This document shows, in pieces, positions 7,280 to 15,625 of a stretch of DNA of 29,626 nt. The stretch spans positions 1 to 29,626 of the forward strand of contig JARLHH010000237.1 of assembly GCA_031292335.1 (NCBI GenBank), in the 5' to 3' direction. Made by a program: the position numbers and the translations under genes. Each line of letters starts with the position of its first letter. Position 1 is the stretch's first letter. The stretch comes from Candidatus Limnocylindrales bacterium. GTDB taxonomy: Bacteria > Chloroflexota > Limnocylindria > Limnocylindrales > CSP1-4. The notes beneath the pieces were generated by a model. It searched no databases and had not been told where the DNA came from. It worked only from the letters and a program-made list of their open reading frames with translations.

Positions 7280-7756
7280 ATGCGCGAGTCACATCGCATC
7301 GCCTTCAACGTGAACGGGCGCCGACGCTCGCTCGACGTCGCCGCACACCACACGCTCCTCGACGTCATCCGCGACGACCTCGAGCTGACCGGCACGAAGG
7401 AGTGCTGCCTCGTCGGGGAGTGCGGTGCCTGCACGGTGATCGTCGACGGGCGCGTGGTCGATGCCTGCCTCGTCCTCGCGGTCGAGGCCGACGGAGCCGA
7501 GATCACCACGGTCGAGGGGCTCGCCGTCGACGGTGACCTCGCCGCGCTCCAGGCTGCCTTCCTGGACACGGGCGCCGTCCAGTGCGGCTTCTGCACGCCG
7601 GGCCAGCTCATCGCGGCCCATGCCCTCCTGGCCGAGAACCCGCATCCGACGATCGCCGAGATCCAGGAAGGCCTGGCCGGCAACCTCTGCCGCTGCGGCT
7701 GCTACGGGCAGATCACGGAGGCCGTCCGCGCGGTCGCCGGCGAGATCGCGCCGTGA
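7280..7756 (+). CDS. Molybdenum hydroxylase 2Fe-2S subunit (CoxS/XdhC type)
   Basis: A 158-residue small subunit with both [2Fe-2S] clusters. The N-terminal plant-ferredoxin-type cluster has C43, C48, C51 and C63 within CLVGECGACTVIVDG. The C-terminal helical cluster is in QCGFCTPG and NLCRCGCYG. The length is standard for the family. The ATG at 7280 has GGGGGAG about 9 bases before it. An in-frame GTG at 7271 would instead overlap the stop of the FAD subunit, but its ribosome site would be too close. The stop TGA overlaps the GTG start of the large subunit by 4 bases, indicating translational coupling. Confidence 0.95.
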   Translation: MRESHRIAFNVNGRRRSLDVAAHHTLLDVIRDDLELTGTKECCLVGECGACTVIVDGRVVDACLVLAVEADGAEITTVEGLAVDGDLAALQAAFLDTGAVQCGFCTPGQLIAAHALLAENPHPTIAEIQEGLAGNLCRCGCYGQITEAVRAVAGEIAP

Positions 7757-10011
7757 GCGGCCCGCTGCGCGTCGCGCCTGTCGGTTGCTCGCCGCGGCGT
7801 GTCGGGGGCCACGACCGCGTCACCGGCTTCCAGCGGTACGCCGCGGACATTCACCTGGCGGACGAGCTTCAGGCCAGGCTCGTCACCATCCCCGTCGCCC
7901 GGGCCCGGATCATCTCGGTCGACACGCGCGCGGCCCGGCAGGTTCCCGGCGTGCGCCTGGTCATGACTGCCGCGGACTTGCCGCAGCCCGTCCCGCGTTT
8001 CGGGCCCCAGTTCCAGGATCGCCCGGTCCTTGCCGTGGGCGAGGTGAAGTACCACGGCGAGCCCGTCGCGGCCGTCGCGGCGGACTCGAAGGACGCGGCC
8101 GAGGAGGCCGCGCGCCTCGTCAGGGTGGAGTACGAGGAGCTGCCGGCCGTGTTCACGCTCGCGGCCGCGCTCGACCCGGCAGCTCCGCTCGTCCAGGACG
8201 CGGCGCTCCGTCCCGGCGACCCGCTGGCCGGGACCAACGTGCTTCGCGAGCACCGCGTCGGGTGGGGCGACGTGGACGCGGCAACCGCGGACCTCGTCGT
8301 CGAGCATGCGTATACGTTCCCCATCGTGACCCAGTTCGCGATCGAGCCGCACGTGTTCATGGCGGCCCCCGACGCGGACGGAATCGCGGTCTGGAGCTCC
8401 ATCCAGCACCCGTACTGGCTGCAGAAGATCCTCGCCGGGCTTCTCGACCTGCCGCTCGCCAAGGTCCGCGTCCTTGCGCCGGACCCGGGAGGCGCGTTCG
8501 GTGGCAAGCAGCACACGAAGTACGAGCCGCTCGTCGCGTTCATGGCGCGGCGCGCGGAGCGCCCGGTGCGGCTCGTCCTGACCCTGGAGGAGTCGTTCCA
8601 GGCGGTGCGGCGCGCCGCCGCCGAGGTTCGGGTCCGGACGGGATTCCGGACCGACGGCCGGCTTTCGTTCCAGGACATCGAGGCGGACTACCTGATCGGC
8701 GCCTACGCGGACATCGCGGACCGCGTCGTGGGCAAGGGAAGCTACGTCGGCGCCGGCCCGTACGTGACACCGGACGTCCGGATCGTCGCCCGGTCCGTCC
8801 TGTCGCACACCCTGCCGTCGACGGCCTTCCGCGGTTTCGGCAACCCACAGGTGAACTGGGCCGTCGAGTCGAACCTCGACGAGGGCGCCCGCGCGCTCGG
8901 GATCGACCGGCTGGAGATCCGGCTTCGCAACCTCGCGCACAGGGGCGACCGGTTCATCCCGTTCGACACGCCGGCGGACGGCGCCTGGGAGCAGGCGGTC
9001 CGGCGGGCCGCGGAGCTGATCGGCTGGGGGAGCCCCCTCCCGCCCGGCCGGGGTCGCGGAATCGCCGTCGGCATCAAGTCGGGGCCGACCACGGGACTCT
9101 CGTACGCCACGGTCCGGCTCCTCGCGGACGGCAGCGCGGTCGTGTATGCGGGGACGTCCGACATGGGGCAGGGCGCCCGCACCGTGTTCGCCCAGATCGT
9201 GTCGACCGAGCTCGGCGTGCCGCTCGACTGGGTAGCGGTGGTCATGGGCGACACGGCCGTCGTCTCGTACGATCAGCAGACCTCGGCCAGCCGATCAACC
9301 GTCCTGATGGGCAACGCCGTGCTGCGTGCCTGTCGTGAGATCCAGGCCGGGCTCGGCGCCATGGCGGCCCGGCTCAACGGGCTCGACGCGTCCGCGGTCA
9401 TCGTGGAGCACGGCGTGGTGCGCCTGCCCGGCCGCGAGCTTCCCATCATCGACGTTCTCACGCCGGGCCTGGGCCCGCTCGGCGGCGAGCTGATCGGGAA
9501 CGGCGAGATGCGCAAGGATGCGGAGCCGGACCACCCGCTGGGCGGCAGCGCGGCGTTCTTCGAGTTCAACTGCACGGCCATCGAGGCCGCGGTCGACGAG
9601 GAGACCGGCGACGTGACCATCGTGCGGCACGTCACCGTGTCGGACGTGGGGAAGGCGATCAACCCGCTCCAGGTCCGGATGCAGGACGAGGGGGCCGCGA
9701 TCCAGGGGCTGGGCCACACGCTCATGGAGCACTACGTCTTCGACGAGGCCGGCCGGATCCGGAACCTCGGTGCGATCGACTACCGGATCCCGACGAGCAT
9801 GGACCTGCCCCTCGAGATGCAGAGCGACATCATCGAGAACGAGGATGGTCCGGGGCCCTACGGTTCGAAGGGCATGAGCGAGGGAGCCCTGCTGTGCGTC
9901 GCGCCGGCGGTTGCCGCGGCCGTCCGCGATGCGACGGGTGCCGTCATTCGTGACCTGCCCCTGACGCCGGAGCGCGTCTGGCGGGCGCTGCGCGAGCGGA
10001 CCGCACGATGA
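7753..10011 (+). CDS. Molybdenum hydroxylase large (molybdopterin) subunit, substrate unknown
   Basis: A 752-residue catalytic subunit of the xanthine dehydrogenase family. The ald/xan_dh_C domain runs from about residue 17 to 125, followed by the two-part molybdopterin-binding domain. Key motifs are GGAFGGKQHTKYEP, TAFRGFGNPQVN (residues 357-368), GTSDMGQGARTVFAQ, and the active-site Glu near residue 710 in GSKGMSEGALL. The AYRCSFR loop that marks form I CO dehydrogenase is absent, and AFRGFG is the general hydroxylase type, so this is not a CO dehydrogenase. The start is the GTG at 7753 in a GTGA overlap with the small subunit, giving the natural N-terminus with GHDRVTGFQRYAADI. Its stop overlaps the ATG of the alcohol dehydrogenase. 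The substrate could be an aldehyde, a purine or another N-heterocycle. The sugar context favours an aldehyde, as inference only. Confidence 0.9.
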   Translation: MSGPLRVAPVGCSPRRVGGHDRVTGFQRYAADIHLADELQARLVTIPVARARIISVDTRAARQVPGVRLVMTAADLPQPVPRFGPQFQDRPVLAVGEVKYHGEPVAAVAADSKDAAEEAARLVRVEYEELPAVFTLAAALDPAAPLVQDAALRPGDPLAGTNVLREHRVGWGDVDAATADLVVEHAYTFPIVTQFAIEPHVFMAAPDADGIAVWSSIQHPYWLQKILAGLLDLPLAKVRVLAPDPGGAFGGKQHTKYEPLVAFMARRAERPVRLVLTLEESFQAVRRAAAEVRVRTGFRTDGRLSFQDIEADYLIGAYADIADRVVGKGSYVGAGPYVTPDVRIVARSVLSHTLPSTAFRGFGNPQVNWAVESNLDEGARALGIDRLEIRLRNLAHRGDRFIPFDTPADGAWEQAVRRAAELIGWGSPLPPGRGRGIAVGIKSGPTTGLSYATVRLLADGSAVVYAGTSDMGQGARTVFAQIVSTELGVPLDWVAVVMGDTAVVSYDQQTSASRSTVLMGNAVLRACREIQAGLGAMAARLNGLDASAVIVEHGVVRLPGRELPIIDVLTPGLGPLGGELIGNGEMRKDAEPDHPLGGSAAFFEFNCTAIEAAVDEETGDVTIVRHVTVSDVGKAINPLQVRMQDEGAAIQGLGHTLMEHYVFDEAGRIRNLGAIDYRIPTSMDLPLEMQSDIIENEDGPGPYGSKGMSEGALLCVAPAVAAAVRDATGAVIRDLPLTPERVWRALRERTAR

Positions 10012-11090
10012 CCCGGACAGGGTCGTCCAGCGTGCCCGTGGCCATGCAGGCGCTGGTGGTGGTCGAGCCCGGCCGGATGGAGATCCGCGAGGTCCCGACC
10101 CCCGCGCCGGGCCCCGACGAGGTGCTGGCGCGGGTGCGGGCCGTCTCGATCTGCGGCACCGACGCGCACCTGGTCCGGGGCGACTTCCCGGGGTTCTGGC
10201 CTCCCGCGTTTCCCTTCATCCCCGGCCACGAATGGGCGGGCGAGATCGTCGACCTGGGGCCCGGCGCGGAGCGCTTCGGCTGGCGGGTCGGCGACCGCGT
10301 GGCGGGCACCTCTCACGACGCGTGCGGCGCGTGTCAGAACTGCGTCGAAGGGCGCTACAACCTGTGCGAGAACTACGGCAGGCCCGGGCTTCACAGGCAG
10401 TACGGCCACAACGCCCAGGGAGCGGACGCGGCGTACGTCGTCCACGGAGTGAAGTCCATCTTCCGGCTGCCGGACGGCCTGTCCTACGACGAGGGCGCGG
10501 TCATCGACCCCGCCTCCATCGCGCTCCACGTCGCGGGCCGCGGGAACGTCGCGCCCGGTGACACGGTGGCGGTCATCGGGGCCGGCGCGATCGGCCTCCT
10601 CGGCGGCGATGCGGCTCGGGTTCGGGGCGCCGCACGGGTGATCGTCGTGGGGCGCAGCCCGGGTCGCCTCGCGAAAGCCGCCGCCATGGGCTTCGAGACC
10701 GTCGGCTCCCAGGCCGGGGATCCCGTGGCCGCGGTTCGCGAGATGACCGGCGGACGCGGCGCCGATGTCGTCCTCGAGTGCGCCGGCGCCCCCACCACGG
10801 TCCGCTGGGGCGTCGACATGCTGCGCAGGGGCGGCCGCTGCGCCGTGGTCGGGATCCCGACCGAGGACGCCGCGATCCCGGTTCAGAAGCTCGTCCTCGA
10901 CGAGCTGGAGCTCGTCGGGTCACGGGCATCGGCCGGCGAGATGCGGCGGGTGATGCCGCTCGTGGAGCAGGGTCGGATCCGCGTGCGCGAGGTCATGACT
11001 CACCGTTTCGCGCTCGCCGAGTACGCGACCGCGCTGGCAACGTTCAACGATCCCGGCAGCGGGGCCATCAAGATCATCGTCGCGCCATGA
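10008..11090 (+). CDS. Zinc-dependent medium-chain alcohol/polyol dehydrogenase
   Basis: A 360-residue MDR-family dehydrogenase related to threonine and sorbitol dehydrogenases. Catalytic zinc ligands are C49 (in ICGTDAH) and H74-E75 (in PGHEWAGE). The structural zinc site is C106, C109, C112 and C120 in CGACQNCVEGRYNLC. The Rossmann motif is VAVIGAGAIGLLGG from about residue 188. The start ATG overlaps the preceding stop (ATGA), so it is translationally coupled to the molybdenum hydroxylase. The pairing suggests sequential oxidation of an alcohol and then its aldehyde, but this is inference. The first ~11 residues are a polar extension before the conserved MQALVVVEPG, so an internal start at the Met of that motif is possible. 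Confidence 0.9.
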   Translation: MTRTGSSSVPVAMQALVVVEPGRMEIREVPTPAPGPDEVLARVRAVSICGTDAHLVRGDFPGFWPPAFPFIPGHEWAGEIVDLGPGAERFGWRVGDRVAGTSHDACGACQNCVEGRYNLCENYGRPGLHRQYGHNAQGADAAYVVHGVKSIFRLPDGLSYDEGAVIDPASIALHVAGRGNVAPGDTVAVIGAGAIGLLGGDAARVRGAARVIVVGRSPGRLAKAAAMGFETVGSQAGDPVAAVREMTGGRGADVVLECAGAPTTVRWGVDMLRRGGRCAVVGIPTEDAAIPVQKLVLDELELVGSRASAGEMRRVMPLVEQGRIRVREVMTHRFALAEYATALATFNDPGSGAIKIIVAP

Positions 11091-11155
11091 CGGTCGACAG
11101 CGCGGTCCCCAAGCCCCGGCCGGCCGGCCGGTATCCCGGGAGAGCGGCTCCGTGA
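11087..11155 (+). other. 22-codon bridging mini-ORF between adh and the PPDK-like gene
   Basis: The ATG overlaps the stop of the dehydrogenase (ATGA at 11087-11090). The ORF encodes a Pro/Arg/Gly-rich 22-residue peptide, and its TGA overlaps the GTG start of the next gene (GTGA at 11152-11155). Such an arrangement could couple translation across an otherwise 61-base gap. No sequence conservation can be judged from one window. Similar bridges occur at 26768, 27972 and 28930. Confidence 0.3.
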
Positions 11156-13290
11156 CCTACGTCTTCGATTGCGACCAGCGCCACGACCTCACGTTCGCCG
11201 AGCTCAAGCGGCTGATCGGGGGCAAGGCCGCCAACCTCTCCGTGATGGCCCACGACCTGGGGCTGCCCGTGCCGCCGGCGTTCACGATCTCGACGGCCGC
11301 CTGCAACGAGTACCTGGCGGGCGGCTGGCCCGCGGCGCTGGACGCGGAGCTGCGGGCGCACATGGCCCGCATGGAGGAGCGTGTCGGGCAGCGGTTCGGC
11401 GACCCGGTCGAGCCGCTCCTGGTAAGCGTGCGCTCCGGGGCACCGATCTCGATGCCGGGAATGATGGACACGATCCTCAACCTCGGCCTCAACGACGCCA
11501 CCAGCCGGGGTCTCGCGGCCCGCTCGGGCAGCCCGAAGTTCGCCGCCAACTGCCGGAAGCGGTTCGAAGCGATGTTCCGGGACATCGTGGGCACCGAGAC
11601 TGTTCCCGAGGACGCCTGGGTCCAGCTCCGCGCGGCGATCGAGGCCGTCTTCCGCTCCTGGAACAGCGACCGGGCCCGCACGTATCGCGAACGTGAAGGC
11701 ATCCCCGGTGACCTGGGGACCGCCGTGACCGTCCAGGCGATGGTCTTCGGCAACCGGAGCGTGGATTCCGGGACCGGGGTCCTCTTCACCCGCAACCCGG
11801 CCACGGGCGAGCCGCTCCCGTACGGCGACGTCATGTTCAACGCCCAGGGCGAGGATGTCGTGGCCGGGACCCACCCCACCCAGCCGATCGCGGTCCTGGA
11901 CGAGCGTATCCCGGCCGTGGCGCGCGAGCTGCGCGATTACGCGAAGCGGCTGGAGCGCCACCACGCGGACCTGTGCGACATCGAGTTCACGATCGAACAC
12001 GGCAAGCTGTGGATGCTCCAGTGCCGGGTCGGGAAGCGCAGCCCCCAGGCAGCGCTGCGGATCGCGGTGGACATGGCCGAGGATCCCGACTTCCCGCTCA
12101 CCCGGGCCGAGGCCGTCCGCCGCGTTGCCGGCATCCTCGCCGACCCACCGAAGCGGACCTCCCAGCGGGGTGACGTCGGCCCTGTTCTCGCCATCGGCCT
12201 CCCGGCCTCGCCGGGCGTCGCATGCGGCGAGATCGTCACCTCGCCCGCTGACGCCGTGGAGGCCGCCGCGGCCGGCCGCACGGTCATCCTCGTGCGCGCC
12301 GATACGTCGCCTGACGACGTCCACGGGATGGCGAAGGCGGCCGGCATCCTCACCGCGACGGGCGGCCTTGCCAGCCACGCGGCCGTGGTCGCCCGCGGCT
12401 GGGGCATTCCGGCGGTCGTGGGAGCCGCAGCGGTGAAGGTGAGAGAGTCGGAGATCGTGCTCGGGGACCGGACCCTGGCCGTCGGCGAGACGATCACCAT
12501 CGACGGCAGCACCGGCGAGGTCTTCGCCGGATCGGCGGCCGGCTCGGCCACGGTCGTGCCGGAGGTGGCCACGCTCATGGCATGGGCCAGCGAGCTCGGG
12601 ATCGCGATCGGGGAAGAGGCTCCCGGCGCGCCGGCACCCACCTCGGCGAGTCGGCCGTCCGGGCCCTCGACGCTCACGCCCGCCGATGTCCTGCGGGTCC
12701 TCGCGGTCAAGGGCTACGGCACGCCCGAGAGTGTCGCTGCGGCCCTCCTCTCCACTCCCGACGTCACCATCGGTCTCCTCGACGGGCTCGTCGCCGACGG
12801 ACTGGCCGAGCTGGCCGCCGGGTCCTTCCGGCTGACCACCCACGGCAGGTCGGTCGGCAAGGAGCGGATGCGCGCCGACAGCGAAGCCTGGGGAGTCGAG
12901 AACGCGGGCGCGGCCCTCGACGCGTTCCTGGCCCTCGACCTGCGCATGAAGGTGACGGTGACGGCCTGGCAGATGCGCGACGTCGACGGCGCCCTTGCCT
13001 TCAACGACCATTCCGACCCTGCCTACGACGCCCGGGTGCTCGCCGACCTCGCCGCGCTCCACGCGGACGCAGCGGCCTGGCTGCGGCCCCTCGCCGGGGG
13101 TTTGCCGCGCCTGTCTGCCTACCTCGAGCGCCTCGAGCGGGCGATCGCGGCGGCCCGCTCGGGAGACCAGCGGTACGTCGCCTCGCCCCGCGTCGACAGC
13201 TACCACAGCGCCTGGTTCGAGCTTCACGAGGAGCTGATCCAGCTGGCCGGTCGCAGCCGCGCGGAGGAGGTGGCGGCCGGTCGAGCCTGA
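11152..13290 (+). CDS. PPDK-like protein: ATP-grasp and His domains, PEP barrel replaced by a novel C-terminus
   Basis: A 712-residue protein. Residues 1-~330 match the pyruvate phosphate dikinase nucleotide-binding domain: IGGKAANLSVM, GLPVPPAFTIST, VSVRSGAPISMPGMMDTILN, and DIEFTIEHGKLWMLQCR. Residues about 340-470 form the phosphohistidine domain, with GGLASHAAVVARGWGIPAVVG and the acceptor His at residue 409. Full PPDK (about 870 residues) then continues with a PEP/pyruvate TIM barrel, which is missing here. Instead, after a Pro/Ala/Ser-rich linker, residues about 500-570 look like a winged helix (TLTPADVLRVLAVKGYGTPESV) and the rest is helical. Truncated PPDKs are known in Actinobacteria, so loss of the barrel is probably real. 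The acceptor is unknown, and pairing with the 2940 protein is inferred. GTG start after GGGAGAG. Confidence 0.85.
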   Translation: MTYVFDCDQRHDLTFAELKRLIGGKAANLSVMAHDLGLPVPPAFTISTAACNEYLAGGWPAALDAELRAHMARMEERVGQRFGDPVEPLLVSVRSGAPISMPGMMDTILNLGLNDATSRGLAARSGSPKFAANCRKRFEAMFRDIVGTETVPEDAWVQLRAAIEAVFRSWNSDRARTYREREGIPGDLGTAVTVQAMVFGNRSVDSGTGVLFTRNPATGEPLPYGDVMFNAQGEDVVAGTHPTQPIAVLDERIPAVARELRDYAKRLERHHADLCDIEFTIEHGKLWMLQCRVGKRSPQAALRIAVDMAEDPDFPLTRAEAVRRVAGILADPPKRTSQRGDVGPVLAIGLPASPGVACGEIVTSPADAVEAAAAGRTVILVRADTSPDDVHGMAKAAGILTATGGLASHAAVVARGWGIPAVVGAAAVKVRESEIVLGDRTLAVGETITIDGSTGEVFAGSAAGSATVVPEVATLMAWASELGIAIGEEAPGAPAPTSASRPSGPSTLTPADVLRVLAVKGYGTPESVAAALLSTPDVTIGLLDGLVADGLAELAAGSFRLTTHGRSVGKERMRADSEAWGVENAGAALDAFLALDLRMKVTVTAWQMRDVDGALAFNDHSDPAYDARVLADLAALHADAAAWLRPLAGGLPRLSAYLERLERAIAAARSGDQRYVASPRVDSYHSAWFELHEELIQLAGRSRAEEVAAGRA

Positions 13291-13450
13291 GGGTTGGGCA
13301 TGACGTGGCCACTTCCGGCCATTCGGCCCTCCTGCCAACCGGCCAGCCGGCCGGATCATCCACGTGGCGGCCTGTCGGTGAAGGTCGCGCACCGGTCGGA
13401 GCGTCCCGCTTCCGCTGCGGATACGGCCCGCCCGAGATAGGGAGAGTTCG
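13291..13450. other. 160-base gap between the PPDK-like and flavin oxidoreductase genes
   Basis: This is the largest gap on the plus strand of region 2940-20398. It contains several short GC-rich inverted repeats (CCGGCC-type runs around 13360) but no T-run and no convincing -35/-10 pair. A GGGAGAG ribosome site lies just before the ATG at 13451. It may hold a weak terminator or an internal promoter. Neither is supported strongly enough to annotate. Confidence 0.3.
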
Positions 13451-15625
13451 ATGCCGTCGTTCCCGCACCTGTTCAGCCCGATCCAGCTCGGCCCCCTGGA
13501 GCTGCCGAACCGCGTCGTCCACGTGCCGACGGACATCAGCTCGTCCCACGCCGACGGCGAGGTGAGCGAGCGCGACATCCATCACCACGCGGACATCGCG
13601 CGCGGCGGGGCCGGTTTCATCATCGTCGGCGCCACGACGCCGGACATGAAGACCGGGCGACCGACAGTGACCTGCCTGGTGGCCGACGGGGACAACTACA
13701 TCCCGGGCCTGGCGCGCCTCGCCGAGAGCATGCATCGCTACGGCGCGACGTGCGCGGTCCAGCTCCAGCACCCGGGCCGCCAGTGCGCGATCCCGCGCTA
13801 CAACACCCTTGGCGCGACCGACCGGGTGCTCAAGCTCCCGTGGTCGGCCGGGCACGAGATCATCTACGAGAACGCCGAGGAGAAGGGCAAGGAGATCCGG
13901 GCCGCTTCCATCGCCGAGATCCTCGAGCTCGTCGACCTCTTCAGCGAGGCCGCCTGGCGCGTGAAGCAGGCGGGATTCGATGCCGTGGAGCTCCACGCTG
14001 CGCACGGCTATCTGCTCTCCGAGTTCATGAGCCCCTACCTCAACCAGCGCAACGACCGGTTCGGCGGGAGCCTCGAGAACCGGATGCGGTTCCCGCTGGC
14101 GGTCGTCGACTCGATCCAGAAGAAGTGCGGCAAGAGCTTCCCGGTTCTCGTCCGGTACTCCTTCGAGGAGTGGGTCGAGGGCGGGCGCGGGCTCGCGGAA
14201 GGGGTCGAGATCGCGAAGCTGCTCGAGCAGGCGGGCTGCGCCGCGGTCGACCTTTCGATGGGCATCCAGGAGAGCGCGGGCGCCGGCTTCGACCCCATGC
14301 AGTACCCGCAGGGCTGGGCCACGTACGCCGCCGAGGCGACCAAGCGGGCGATCCGGATCCCGGTCATCACCAGCCACTCGCTGCGTGACCCCGAGTACTG
14401 CGACCAGATCATCGCGGAGGGCAAGACGGACCTGGTCGGCCTCGCCCGCCAGCTGCTGGCCGACCCGTACTGGCCGGTCAAGGCGCAGTACGGCAAGGTC
14501 AAGTCGATCCGGAAGTGCATCTCCTGCCTGGGCGGTTGCTGGCAGGAGTCGCTGATGGCGAAGCACGAGATCGCCTGCTCGATCAACGCCGCCTGTGGGA
14601 ATCCCGCGTACGCGGAGATGAAGCGAACCACGAATGCGGTACGCGTCGCGGTGGTCGGTGGGGGACCGGCCGGGATGGAGGCGGCCCGCATCGCCACGGA
14701 GCGCGGGCACATCGTCACCTTGTTCGAGAAGGCCGGCGAGCTGGGTGGCGCGATGCTGTACTGCTGCCTGGTGCCGGGCAAGGAGAAGATGCGCTGGTAC
14801 CTGGACTGGATCCGGAACCAGCTCCTCGACCTGCACGTCGACATCCGGCTCAACCATGCGCCCGGGGTGGACGAGCTCCGGGGGTTCGACGTGGTCCTGA
14901 ACGCCACCGGCGCGATCTCGTACGTCCCGGACGTGCTCGGCCTGCGTGACAACGTGATCCCCTTCGAGGAGGCGATGGCCTGCCCGAAGATCGCGTGCGA
15001 GTGCCATCCGGGCGCACGGAAGCTCCACAAGCTGGGATCGCACGTGCTCCTCTGGGGCGACCACTACGCGGCGGCCGACACGGCGGCGTTCCTGGGGAGC
15101 ATCGGCAAGCAGGTCACGATCGTGACCGAGAATCGCGAGTTCGCGGCCGAGTGCGAGGTCATCCACATGTATGTCCTGCGCAAGCGGTTCGCGCAGGGAG
15201 ACGCCGAGGCCCTGGCCTCTCGACCGTTCAAGCACCCCGTGACCGTGATCGAGAACGCCACCGTGCGCGAAGTGCGCGAGGGCGAGGTCGTCGTCGAGGA
15301 TCACGAGTTCCGCCGCACGACGCTCCAGGTGAGCGACGTGGTGTCGTGCCATACGCGACCCGTCACCGACCTGTTCGTCGAGCTCCGGGCAGCCGGCGTC
15401 CACGTCATCAACGTCGGCGATTCCGTGCGACCCCGCAACCTCTACTACGCCGTGAAGGAGGGATCGGCGTTCGGCCTGGCGGTCGACGAGCAGATGCTCT
15501 TCAACCCGAACCACGCCATCCTGAACGACCTCCCGGTGGACGTCCTCGCCCAGCTGAAGCGCGAGGAATCGCCCGCCTACTCGCGCCAGCAGCTGGTCGT
15601 GCTCTCGACGCGGCGCGATGACTGA
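13451..15625 (+). CDS. FMN/4Fe-4S/FAD oxidoreductase (old-yellow-enzyme family, 2,4-dienoyl-CoA reductase-like)
   Basis: A 724-residue multidomain flavoprotein. Residues 1-~345 form the old-yellow-enzyme TIM barrel with FMN, showing VQLQHPGRQ, HAAHGYLLSEFMSPYLNQR and NDRFGGSLENR. A [4Fe-4S] cluster is bound by C356, C359, C363 and C376 (CISCLGGCW...IAC). Residues about 397-690 form the FAD/NAD-binding part with VVGGGPAGMEAA (GGGPAG at 403-408). The order and length match 2,4-dienoyl-CoA reductase, 2-enoate reductase and trimethylamine dehydrogenase relatives. It could reduce an enone-like dehydration product of a sugar acid or demethylate an N-methyl compound. The sequence does not decide. 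Its last 8 bases overlap the first Gfo/Idh gene, so it opens that sub-operon. Confidence 0.88.
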   Translation: MPSFPHLFSPIQLGPLELPNRVVHVPTDISSSHADGEVSERDIHHHADIARGGAGFIIVGATTPDMKTGRPTVTCLVADGDNYIPGLARLAESMHRYGATCAVQLQHPGRQCAIPRYNTLGATDRVLKLPWSAGHEIIYENAEEKGKEIRAASIAEILELVDLFSEAAWRVKQAGFDAVELHAAHGYLLSEFMSPYLNQRNDRFGGSLENRMRFPLAVVDSIQKKCGKSFPVLVRYSFEEWVEGGRGLAEGVEIAKLLEQAGCAAVDLSMGIQESAGAGFDPMQYPQGWATYAAEATKRAIRIPVITSHSLRDPEYCDQIIAEGKTDLVGLARQLLADPYWPVKAQYGKVKSIRKCISCLGGCWQESLMAKHEIACSINAACGNPAYAEMKRTTNAVRVAVVGGGPAGMEAARIATERGHIVTLFEKAGELGGAMLYCCLVPGKEKMRWYLDWIRNQLLDLHVDIRLNHAPGVDELRGFDVVLNATGAISYVPDVLGLRDNVIPFEEAMACPKIACECHPGARKLHKLGSHVLLWGDHYAAADTAAFLGSIGKQVTIVTENREFAAECEVIHMYVLRKRFAQGDAEALASRPFKHPVTVIENATVREVREGEVVVEDHEFRRTTLQVSDVVSCHTRPVTDLFVELRAAGVHVINVGDSVRPRNLYYAVKEGSAFGLAVDEQMLFNPNHAILNDLPVDVLAQLKREESPAYSRQQLVVLSTRRDD

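Noticed and set aside
7582..7752. Upstream extension of the molybdopterin subunit into the FeS subunit gene
   Set aside because: The frame is open, but the extension overlaps the conserved CRCGCY cluster motif of the small subunit in another frame, and the GTGA junction at 7753 gives a normal N-terminus.
6411..10011. Aerobic CO dehydrogenase (coxMSL)
   Set aside because: Subunit order matches, but the large subunit has AFRGFG instead of the AYRCSFR active-site loop of form I CO dehydrogenase, and no coxD, coxE or coxF-like gene is adjacent.
13291..13450. Rho-independent terminator or promoter in the gap
   Set aside because: Short GC palindromes are expected in such DNA. There is no U-tract and no -35/-10 pair with acceptable spacing.
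11074..13578. 834-codon minus-strand frame
   Set aside because: Antisense to the PPDK-like gene with its intact ATP-grasp and His motifs. No domain was recognised in it.
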